NCBI RefSeq assembly: GCF_007970805.1
Contig: NZ_CP042433.1
Location: forward strand, 1,798,001-1,862,000
Origin: Flavisolibacter ginsenosidimutans
GTDB lineage: Bacteria; Bacteroidota; Bacteroidia; Chitinophagales; Chitinophagaceae
Direction: 5' to 3'
Length of the DNA stretch: 64,000 bases
This document shows, in pieces, positions 42,480-50,700 of this stretch. Position 1 is the stretch's first letter. Every line of letters begins with the position of its first letter. Under the pieces are notes generated by a model that was not told where the DNA came from, did not search any database, and saw only the letters and a program-made list of their open reading frames with translations. A program made the position numbers and the translations under genes.

Positions 42480-43816
42480 GCTTCATCCGCAATCTTCAAC
42501 GCTTCCGAAATAATAGCCAACCCTTCATCAATCTGCTCTTTGGTAACAATCAACGGCGGCGCAATAAAAACATAACCCCAGCGAACAAAAGTGTACATGC
42601 CGAGTTCTTTAATCTTCGCCGCCACTTTGTTCATCACCACCATTTCATCCGGCTTCGCGTTGAAAGGCGCCATTGGTTCTTTTGTCTTCCGGTTCTTCAC
42701 CAATTCCAAACAACCGAGCAAACCTTCGTTGCGCCAATCACCGATGCACGGATGTTTTTGTTTGAGTTCTTCTATCCGTGAATCAAGGTAACGACCCATT
42801 GCTTCGGCGTTCTCAATCAGGTTGTCGTCTTCATAAATCTTCAAGGTTTCCAAAGCCGCGGCACAACTAACAGGATGCGCAGAATACGTAAGACCAAGCG
42901 GCAACACGGCATCGTCATACTTCACAGCGATCTTATCGCTTACCATCAAACAACCAAACGGAAGATAACCACAGGTCAATCCTTTCGCCATCGCAATCAT
43001 GTCGGGAACTATGTCGTGGTGCTGAAAACCAAACCATTTTCCTGTGCGACCAAAACCACTCATCACTTCATCCATAATTAGCAGGATACCGTGCTTATCG
43101 CAGATTTGGCGAACTGATTTTAAATAACCATCAGGATACATAAAACAACCCGATGAGCCGCTTTGTCCTTCCAATAAAATTGCAGCGATATTGCCCGGGC
43201 CTTCGTAAGCAATGATGCGTTCCAATTGCGCAACGCAATCTTTCAACAGCGCTTCTTCGCCGTGTTCGTAACGATAAGCATACGGCAAATCGAAGTGAAC
43301 AAAGTTGGGCGCTTGCTGCGCATCAACAGGAATTCTTCTCGGGTCTCCACTCGCCGAAATGGCACCAACAGACGCACCGTGATATGATTGATAGCGGGTT
43401 AAAATTTTATGACGACCGGTATAAAGTCTTGCAAGCTTGATGGCATTTTCGATCGACGTTGCACCGCACAGGGTGAAGAAAGCTTTGTTCAAATCACCGG
43501 GACAAATCTCTGCCAACTTCTTTCCCAATTCGCCGCGAACTTTTGTCACGCAACTCGGCGTAACGTAACTCACTTCCTGCATTTGTTTCATCACCGCCGC
43601 TGTAATTCGTTGGTCGCCGTGACCGATGTTCACGTTCATCAATCCCGACGAAAAATCAATGTACCGCTTGCCATCGTAATCATAGAGATAAACGCCTTCG
43701 CCGTATTTAACGGCAATCGGATTGGTACCTTTTTGTTTGCTCCACGAGAACAAAGTGTAATCCTTGTTGTCCTGAATGATCTCCTTTGTTTCGGATATTG
43801 TTTTTGTTTCTATCAT
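42464..43816 (-). CDS. Class III PLP aminotransferase, probable beta-alanine transaminase
   Basis: A 450-residue fold-type I aminotransferase. The PLP site is seen as DEVMSGFGRTGKW (Asp249, Glu250) and Lys278 in AMAKGLTCGYLPFG; GATSIENAIKLAR and SYHGASVGA are the phosphate-binding parts. In this cluster it most likely moves the amino group of beta-alanine (or 3-aminoisobutyrate) to pyruvate or 2-oxoglutarate, giving malonate semialdehyde. Related enzymes act on taurine or GABA, so the substrate is inferred from context. The C-terminal codons lie in repeat element M. Confidence 0.88.
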   Translation of the reverse strand: MIETKTISETKEIIQDNKDYTLFSWSKQKGTNPIAVKYGEGVYLYDYDGKRYIDFSSGLMNVNIGHGDQRITAAVMKQMQEVSYVTPSCVTKVRGELGKKLAEICPGDLNKAFFTLCGATSIENAIKLARLYTGRHKILTRYQSYHGASVGAISASGDPRRIPVDAQQAPNFVHFDLPYAYRYEHGEEALLKDCVAQLERIIAYEGPGNIAAILLEGQSGSSGCFMYPDGYLKSVRQICDKHGILLIMDEVMSGFGRTGKWFGFQHHDIVPDMIAMAKGLTCGYLPFGCLMVSDKIAVKYDDAVLPLGLTYSAHPVSCAAALETLKIYEDDNLIENAEAMGRYLDSRIEELKQKHPCIGDWRNEGLLGCLELVKNRKTKEPMAPFNAKPDEMVVMNKVAAKIKELGMYTFVRWGYVFIAPPLIVTKEQIDEGLAIISEALKIADEAAQPL

Positions 43817-43831
43817 AAAGCAATTTGAAAG

Positions 43832-44230
43832 TTATTTGCCATGAATGATCTTTAGTACTCTCCCATTTTTTGAATCAAAAATTACTTCGAATGTTCCGCC
43901 GACAGAATTTCTCGGTAATGTACCACTGATGAACCAGAATCCGTCAATCAGATAGCATTCATAAGGTCTTTCATCAGCAATAGTTTTCTTACCATAAATT
44001 TTGAAAAGAATCGGTTCAACAACGGCAATAGCTGTCTCTTTATCTTTTATTAGGGTATCATAGAAAGGCTTGTAATTTTTGTCACCAAGAGTTGCCTTTA
44101 CTGATTTCCTTGCATATCCCTTACCAAGTAGGATTCTGTCGCTAAAGTCTTGCCCGCAAGAAGTAAGCGGAAAGAGTATTGATAAACTTAGAACTCTGAA
44201 GAAGAATTTTAAACTCACTATCGGTTTCAT
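43832..44230 (-). CDS. Lipoprotein with NTF2-fold immunity-type domain
   Basis: A 132-residue protein with a signal peptide and lipobox LTSC (Cys25). Residues about 55-130 (AIAVVEPILFKIYGKKTIADERPYECYLIDGFWFISGTLP...GGTFEVIFDSKNGRVLKIIHGK) match the NTF2-fold immunity domain (PF15631 type) that protects against polymorphic toxins. No toxin gene is adjacent, so it is an orphan. ATG 44230 is 1 nt after the ORF6N stop codon, which suggests coupled translation. It interrupts a metabolic cluster. Confidence 0.8.
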   Translation of the reverse strand: MKPIVSLKFFFRVLSLSILFPLTSCGQDFSDRILLGKGYARKSVKATLGDKNYKPFYDTLIKDKETAIAVVEPILFKIYGKKTIADERPYECYLIDGFWFISGTLPRNSVGGTFEVIFDSKNGRVLKIIHGK

Positions 44231-44231
44231 T

Positions 44232-44798
44232 TTAAGATTGTTTAAATCCAATTCTTGGTCGCTCGTTCCACTTTCTTTCCGCTGCTTTTTCATCCAGCAA
44301 ATTTTCCATGGCATCATATATAGCAGTCAATTGCGCATCGTGCCCGCCAAGCCTTTCTTTTATTTCTTGCAGTTGTTGCCGAACATCATTTTGCAACAGC
44401 AGGATTTTTCGAATCTCAACAAAAGCCCGCATGATGGCGATGTTCATGGCGATTGCCTTATCGGAATTAAGTATGCCGCTTAGCATGGCTACGCCTTGTT
44501 CGGTGAATGCGTAAGGAGTATTGTCACTACGTCTGCTTGATTGAGACGTGGTCACAATTTGTGACCTCAAAGAACCGGCTTCGCTGGATGTGGTAGCAGA
44601 TTGTGACCACACCTCCTTCCATTCGGCGGCAGTAAGCTGAAACATGAAGTCCTTAGGAAACCGTTTGATGTTTCTTTTTACTGCTTGGTTCAACGCTTTT
44701 GTAGGCACTTCATATAGTGCAGCCAAATCAAAGTCGAGCATCACTCTCTCACCCCTGATTTCGTAAATGCGGTTCTGAATGCTTTGAATAACGGTCAT
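44232..44798 (-). CDS. ORF6N domain DNA-binding protein
   Basis: A 188-residue protein. Residues 1-110 match the ORF6N domain seen in phage and mobile-element proteins (IRGERVMLDFDLAALYEVPTKALNQAVKRNIKRFPKDFMFQLT...RRSDNTPYAFTEQGVAML). A coiled-coil-like helical tail follows (EIRKILLLQNDVRQQLQEIKERLGGHDAQL). It probably binds DNA; its target is unknown. It lies between the dehydrogenase and the immunity-type gene and, with the latter, forms a two-gene insertion in the pyrimidine cluster. Confidence 0.88.
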   Translation of the reverse strand: MTVIQSIQNRIYEIRGERVMLDFDLAALYEVPTKALNQAVKRNIKRFPKDFMFQLTAAEWKEVWSQSATTSSEAGSLRSQIVTTSQSSRRSDNTPYAFTEQGVAMLSGILNSDKAIAMNIAIMRAFVEIRKILLLQNDVRQQLQEIKERLGGHDAQLTAIYDAMENLLDEKAAERKWNERPRIGFKQS

Positions 44799-44923
44799 TG
44801 TTTTGGTTTTTTCTTTGCTGAAGAAAGTTCTGAACGTAAAAGTGAGTGATACAACGGAAGCTCAATAGAAATCCAAAGCTGGTTACATAAAATTCATCAT
44901 TCGTAACTCTCAATTCATAATTA

Positions 44924-46381
44924 TCAACTCATCCAATTCACTCCCGCTTCCGGGTTCCATTTTACCGTTGTCTTCTTCAGCTTTGTCCAAAACTCAATCG
45001 AACTTTTTCCCGTGATATCTCCGACACCAAACTTGCTTTCGTTCCAGCCACCAAACGAGAACGGTTCACGCGGAACGGGCACGCCTACGTTTACGCCAAT
45101 CATTCCGGCACTTGCTTTTTCCATGATGTAGCGGGCCACACCACCGTTTTGCGTAAACACGGCGGCGGCGTTGCCATAAGGATTCGCGTTCTCAATGGCT
45201 AAGGCTTCGTCAACGGTTTTTGTGCGCATGATGCTGATAACCGGACCAAAAACTTCTTCTTTGGCAATTGCCATTTCAGGCTTTACGTAATCAATTACCG
45301 TTGGGCCAACGTATGTGCCTTCTTCTTTGCCGTTCACCTTTGCGCCTCTTCCATCGAGCAAAACCTTCGCACCTTGTTGCTCCGCCTCGGTAATGTATTT
45401 TTCAATGCGTTCTTTCGACTCTTTGTTGATAACGGCGCCAAGGTTTTCACCGGGCACCATCTTCTTCGCTTCCTCTACAATTTTTTGAATGATGTGATCC
45501 GTCTCGCCAACGGCCACCATCGCCGATGCGGCCATGCATCGCTGTCCGGCACAACCGCTCATAGAAGCCGCAACGTTTTGCGCCGTCATCGAAGGAATGG
45601 CATCAGGCATCACCATCAAATGATTTTTAGCGCCACCCAGTGCAAGGCAACGTTTGTAATTATGCGTTGCCCGTTGATAAACGATCTTTGCAATCTTGGT
45701 TGAACCAACAAAGGACACGGCTTCAATATCGGGATGATCGCAAATAGCCTCAACAATTTCCACATCGCCATGAACGATGTTGAAAACGCCATCCGGCAAG
45801 CCCGCTTCTTTCAATAATTCGGCAATGCGGCCGGCGCTAATGGGAACCTTTTCACTCGGTTTTAAAATCATGCAATTGCCAAGTGCAATGGCGTTCGGAA
45901 TGGTCCAGTTGGGAACCATGCTCGGAAAATTGAAGGGAACAATTGAAGCCACAACACCGAGCGGCACGTGTTCAGTGCGGCACTCAACGCCTTTGCTAAC
46001 TTCCAATACTTCGCCGGTAATCAATTGCGGAAGCGAGCAGGCAAATTCCGTTAACTCAATGCATTTTTCGATTTCGGCAACGGCTTCGCTCATGGTTTTG
46101 CCGTTCTCTTGATGAACGAGTTCTGCCAGCTCACGCAGGTTTTGTTCCAACAAAAATTTGTAACGGAAAAAAACCTGCACCCGTTCTTTTATCGGTGTTT
46201 TTGACCACGCAGGAAATGCATTTTTTGCAGCCGCTACGGCAAAGGATAAATCAGCGGCGGAAGACACGGGAACCTTTGACAATTGCTCGCCGTCCAGCGG
46301 TGAAACAACGTTTAAAAAGCGGCGGGTATCGGACGGCACAAACTGGCCGCCCACAAAGTTTTGAACGGGGCTGTATTTCAT
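44924..46381 (-). CDS. mmsA: CoA-acylating (methyl)malonate-semialdehyde dehydrogenase
   Basis: A 485-residue aldehyde dehydrogenase of the MmsA/IolA type: VPLGVVASIVPFNFPSMVPNW, SFVGSTKIAK, LGGAKNH and the active-site Cys282 in CAGQRCMAAS. It converts malonate semialdehyde to acetyl-CoA, or methylmalonate semialdehyde to propionyl-CoA, with NAD and CoA, completing uracil/thymine breakdown. ATG 46381 gives the family N-terminus; the longer frame to 46483 crosses the promoter region of the divergent uvsE. Confidence 0.94.
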   Translation of the reverse strand: MKYSPVQNFVGGQFVPSDTRRFLNVVSPLDGEQLSKVPVSSAADLSFAVAAAKNAFPAWSKTPIKERVQVFFRYKFLLEQNLRELAELVHQENGKTMSEAVAEIEKCIELTEFACSLPQLITGEVLEVSKGVECRTEHVPLGVVASIVPFNFPSMVPNWTIPNAIALGNCMILKPSEKVPISAGRIAELLKEAGLPDGVFNIVHGDVEIVEAICDHPDIEAVSFVGSTKIAKIVYQRATHNYKRCLALGGAKNHLMVMPDAIPSMTAQNVAASMSGCAGQRCMAASAMVAVGETDHIIQKIVEEAKKMVPGENLGAVINKESKERIEKYITEAEQQGAKVLLDGRGAKVNGKEEGTYVGPTVIDYVKPEMAIAKEEVFGPVISIMRTKTVDEALAIENANPYGNAAAVFTQNGGVARYIMEKASAGMIGVNVGVPVPREPFSFGGWNESKFGVGDITGKSSIEFWTKLKKTTVKWNPEAGVNWMS

Positions 46382-46462
46382 ACGCAAACAATTCGGGCAC
46401 AAAATGTAGGGATTTTTTTTTGCACGCAAAAAGATTACACAAAAACTTTTGTGGCACTTTGC

Positions 46463-46495
46463 TTGAACAAACCCTTTGTTCAACGGTTATATTAG
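46463..46495 (+). promoter_or_regulatory. Promoter of uvsE
   Basis: TTG (46463-46465), 22-bp spacer, TATATTAG (46488-46495), 2 bp before the ATG, giving a leaderless or nearly leaderless mRNA. The -7 box differs from TAnnTTTG at one position. Confidence 0.45.
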
Positions 46496-46497
46496 AG

Positions 46498-47418
46498 ATG
46501 AATTTAGGATACGCCTGCATTAACCTCACGCTTGCCGAAGATGGCATTACCACCAACCGCGGCATGATCAAAAAAACGTTTGGTGAAAAAGGAATCGCTT
46601 ACGCCTCGGAACTCGCTTTGAGCAATGTTCAAGCCTTGCTTAAAATATTGGAATGGAACGTGGTCAACGACGTCCGCGTATTTCGTGTAACCTCGGAACT
46701 CTTTCCGTGGGCTTCCGAATACAAATTGAGGGAGATGCCGCATTACCGTGAAATTAAAGACGTGCTGGAAGCCTGCGGCAAAATGCCGGTACGCATCAGC
46801 AGTCATCCGGGACCGTTCAACAAACTCGCGGGCAGCGGCGCCACGCTGGACAATACAATCAAAGACTTGGAAATTCACTCGGAAATTTTTGACCTGATGA
46901 ATCTGCCCGTTTCGCATCTCGCAAAAATCAACATTCACGTGGGCGGCGCTTACGGCGATAAAGAAGAAACGCTCAAACGCTTTGCGCAAAACTTCAAAAA
47001 ACTTTCGAAAAATTTACAGGCAAGACTCACAATTGAAAACGACGACAAGCCCGGACTTTTTAACGTGAAAGAATTGACGATGCTCCACGAAACGACCGGC
47101 ATTCCCATCGTTTTCGATTATTTCCATCACAAGCTGCATCCCGGCACACAAAGCGAAGAGGAAGCCTTTCATACAGCTTATAAGACATGGAGCGTAAAGC
47201 CAACGTTTCACTATTCTTCTTCGCGAAAAGAATACGAAAATCCCGAAGCAAAAAAAGAAGCGCATTCCGATTGGGTGCACGAAGAAATCAACACCTACGG
47301 CAATGACCTTGACATTGTGCTGGAAACAAAAATGAAGGAGCTTTCGCTGCTCAAATACCGGAAAGATTACGGGCTTCTATCAAAGCCAGGAGCAACAAAA
47401 ATTTTTCCCGCTGCGTAA
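46498..47418 (+). CDS. uvsE: UV damage endonuclease UvsE/UVDE
   Basis: A 306-residue TIM-barrel endonuclease that nicks 5' of UV photoproducts and some abasic sites, starting an alternative excision repair. The family wording is clear: GYACINLTL...TTNRG at the start, FRVTSELFPWAS, ISSHPGPFN, INIHVGGAYGDKEETLKRF, TIENDDKPGLF, VFDYFHHKLHPG and a metal-binding E/H set. ATG 46498 fits both family start and promoter. The frame open upstream overlaps mmsA on the other strand. Light-sensing genes lie close by, but no shared operon exists. Confidence 0.94.
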   Translation: MNLGYACINLTLAEDGITTNRGMIKKTFGEKGIAYASELALSNVQALLKILEWNVVNDVRVFRVTSELFPWASEYKLREMPHYREIKDVLEACGKMPVRISSHPGPFNKLAGSGATLDNTIKDLEIHSEIFDLMNLPVSHLAKINIHVGGAYGDKEETLKRFAQNFKKLSKNLQARLTIENDDKPGLFNVKELTMLHETTGIPIVFDYFHHKLHPGTQSEEEAFHTAYKTWSVKPTFHYSSSRKEYENPEAKKEAHSDWVHEEINTYGNDLDIVLETKMKELSLLKYRKDYGLLSKPGATKIFPAA

Positions 47419-47421
47419 TTA

Positions 47422-47652
47422 TCAATACGTGTTGTTGTCTTTTGGACGGTCTTCTTCTTTATCCGGAATGCTTTCATCATTGCGGCCAAAGCTTCCATCG
47501 CCGGTGGCATGCGCATTTTTTACGTCCACCTCGCCAACACCGCTGGCTTCTTCCGGGTAATGCGTTGTCTCGTCGTGGTGCGATTGCCAGTCTTTCTCAG
47601 CGGCCATTTCCCTGTCCTTATTTTCAGTACTGGTGAAGTCTTTCTTAGTCAT
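47422..47652 (-). CDS. Small acidic hydrophilic protein, 76 aa
   Basis: A 76-residue protein made almost wholly of charged and small residues (E, D, K, N, H, G, T) with no hydrophobic core, probably disordered in isolation. The pattern recalls hydrophilin or stress-response proteins, but I do not recognise a family. It is convergent with uvsE (4 bp apart), and no hairpin separates them. Confidence 0.6.
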   Translation of the reverse strand: MTKKDFTSTENKDREMAAEKDWQSHHDETTHYPEEASGVGEVDVKNAHATGDGSFGRNDESIPDKEEDRPKDNNTY

Positions 47653-47772
47653 CTTTTTTCAATTTTATTATTGAATATTTTTCCAAAGAGAAAGCTTGCA
47701 AATAACAAACCACCGTAGCGGCCTTAACAGCTATGAAAACACCGCGCAAAAGACAACCTCCGCAAGTGCCTC

Positions 47773-50700
47773 TTAGTTCTCTTCGCCCTGCTTTAACGGC
47801 AGAACAATTACGAACCGGCTGCCTTCTCCTTCCTGGCTAAAGGCATGAACAAGCCCCTTGTACCGTTCAACAATTTTTCGTGTAATGGCCAAGCCGATCC
47901 CTGTGCCTTCGTATTTTTCGCGGGGATGAAGGCGCTGGAAAATGGTGAAAATTTTATCAACGTACAGGTCGTCGAACCCGATGCCGTTGTCTGCAATTTC
48001 GATGCGGCAAAAATGCCCCTCGGGTTTGACAGGCGCTGATAAACTGCATTCCTCAACGTAATCAAAGCGAATGTTTATCTCGGGCCGAACGTCGGGCTTG
48101 CTAAACTTCAGAGCGTTGCTGATAAGGTTTTGAAAAACTTGCCGTACTTGTCCCGGCACCGCTTCTATTTTTGGCAATTGGCCAAAGTGAACCTTGGCGC
48201 TTTTTTCCTCAATCACCACTTCCAGATCGCTGAGTACTTCTTCTACAACAACCGTTAAGTCCGTAAGCTCGGTCTCGCTGTTCATGGAAAGACGGGTGAA
48301 GTTGAGCAGGTCGTTAATCAATCTCGTCATGCGGGCCGAGGAAAGAATGATGCGATTCATGTATTCCCGCGCCGATTCGTCTTTGTCTGTCAGGTAGCGT
48401 TCCCGAATCAAATTGCCGAACAGGTGAATTTTGCGCAGCGGTTCTTTTAAATCATGGCTGGCTACCGACGCAAACTGCAGCAATTCGGCATTGCTTGCTT
48501 CCAGTTCCAGGTTCATCTTTTGCAATTCGGCGGTGCGCTCCTGCACTTTTTGCTCCAGCACATCGGCGGCGGTTTTTTGATCGTGGATATCAGTACAGGT
48601 ACCAAACCACTTTAAAATCTTTCCGTTCTCGTCACGCAGCGGCAAGGCCCGGCCAAGAAACCAGCGGTACTCGCCGTCATAACGGCGGAAGCGGTATTCA
48701 ATCTGGTAAGGCTTGCCGGTTTGCAGAGATTCCTTCCAGGCAGCCCAGGTGCGTACATAATCGTCGGGGTGTAAAACCAACGACCAGCCTTTGTCCTTTG
48801 TTTCTTCGTACGACAAGCCGGTATAATCGTACCAGCCTTTGTTGTAAAAATCATGATAGCCGTCAGGCCTTGTTGCCCATACAAGTTGGGGCATAAAGTC
48901 GGTTACGAATTTGAATTCGTCCATTGCGCTTTGCAAGGCCTCGTTTTTTTCCTGAAGCAGCAGCGCAGCTTTAACCGATTCGGTTATGTCCATCATGGCG
49001 CCCACCATGCGGTAAGGCATGCCCTGTGCATCCGACAACACAGCGCCGCGGTTTTGAATGGTGGCATAGCTGCCGTCGGCTTTCTGAAAACGAAAACGTT
49101 CTTTCCAATCCTTCTCGCCGTTGTTGATGGCTTCCTGCAGATTGGCGTTTACTCTTTCCATGTCATCAGGATGAAGTCGCGCCAGCCAAAATCCGCTGTT
49201 GTTAACCGTATCTTCTTTTTTAAAGCCAAAACGGGTATAAAACGATTCACTCCACCAGATGTGGTTATTCACCAAGTCCCAATCCCAAACCGCATCGGTA
49301 GTAGCATTGGCAATAAGCCGGAACCGCTCTTCGCTTTGCGACAACGCAAAGGTTCGTTCGGTTACTTTTTCTTCAAGCTGAACGTTAAGATTGCGGTAAG
49401 CTTCTTTTGATTTGAGCAATTCGTGATAGCTTCTCCGGAACTTGTCTTCGGCCATTTTCTTTTCGTGCACGTTGGTTAGCGTCATTACCACACCCTCTTT
49501 GCCCATTTTGGACGCCATCAACTGAAACCATTGGTTCCCCTCGTTTGTGTCTAAAAAAACTTCGGTTTGCAAGGTGCTGTCGTTAGCGACAACGTCGAGA
49601 AGTTGCGCAAACGGCAAGCCTTTCAACGAATCGGAAAAAACATCGTGAACCGGGTAGCCGCGCTTTTCATCCAAAGACTTGCCGGTCAATTCATCCGCGG
49701 CCTTATTGCCAGTAAGAAATTGCAAGGTTGTTTTCCTGTCTTCTTTCAAAACCTTCAAGGCAATGATGACGTTTGGCGATGCGTTAAATACAGCTTTGAT
49801 GATGTTGTCCATCTCCTTGAGGTCCGAGATGTCAATAAAAGAAATCACCACGCCGTCCACTTGCTTGTCTTGGCGCAGGTAAGGCAAAATACGCATGAGG
49901 CTAATGCGGCCGTCGGAAAGCACTACTTCTTTTTCCCGCACTTTTTCTTCCTTCAATACCTGCAATATGTCTTTGTAAAGATTGTCATCTTTAATGTTTG
50001 TGGAAATGTGCTCGATGGGCCGTCCAATATCCGTTTCTATCAGGTTGATCATCTGTACGGCAGCTGGGTTGAATTTGCGGATGCGAAGGTTAGCGTCCAC
50101 AAAAACCTGCGCTATCTCCGTGCTGCGGAAATAATTATTCAGGTCGTCGTTCAGCTCAATGAGTTCTTTGATGCGCAACTGGTGCTCTGTGTTGAGCGTA
50201 TGCAATTCCTCATTCAGGGATTGCAGTTCTTCGTTTGAGCTTTGCAATTCTTCGTTGGCCGAAAGCAACTCTTCGTTGCTACTTTGCAGTTCTTCGTTGG
50301 CGGTTTCGAGGCTTTCAATGGCCATTTGCAAATTGGCCCTTGTTTCTTTTAACTCGTCTTCCAGTTCGGCTACATAGGCAGCCGATTCGGTTGCGTGTTC
50401 CGGCAAAAGATGGCTGGCGGCCCGCGAAAGGTTTTCGAATCCTTCCGAAAAACCGACGAGAAACAACCCTTCTTTTGTTGCAGGCTTTATAAAAATGTTT
50501 ACGCCTTTTTCGTCTTCGCTGCCGCGCAGGCGAACGTTGTTGACGCTTGCCTTGCAACCTTCCTTTACTACTTTCCGCAGTGCTGCGTTTAGCGAAGCGG
50601 AAATTTCGGGCCGCACCATTTTCAGCAGTTGCAGGCTGATGCCTTTTTCGGGCAGCGAAAGATATTTTTTAAAATCACCAACAGCTTCTTTTACGTCAAA

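Noticed and set aside
46195..46497. N-terminal extension of UvsE
   Set aside because: It overlaps mmsA on the other strand and is not family-like; a promoter lies just before 46498.
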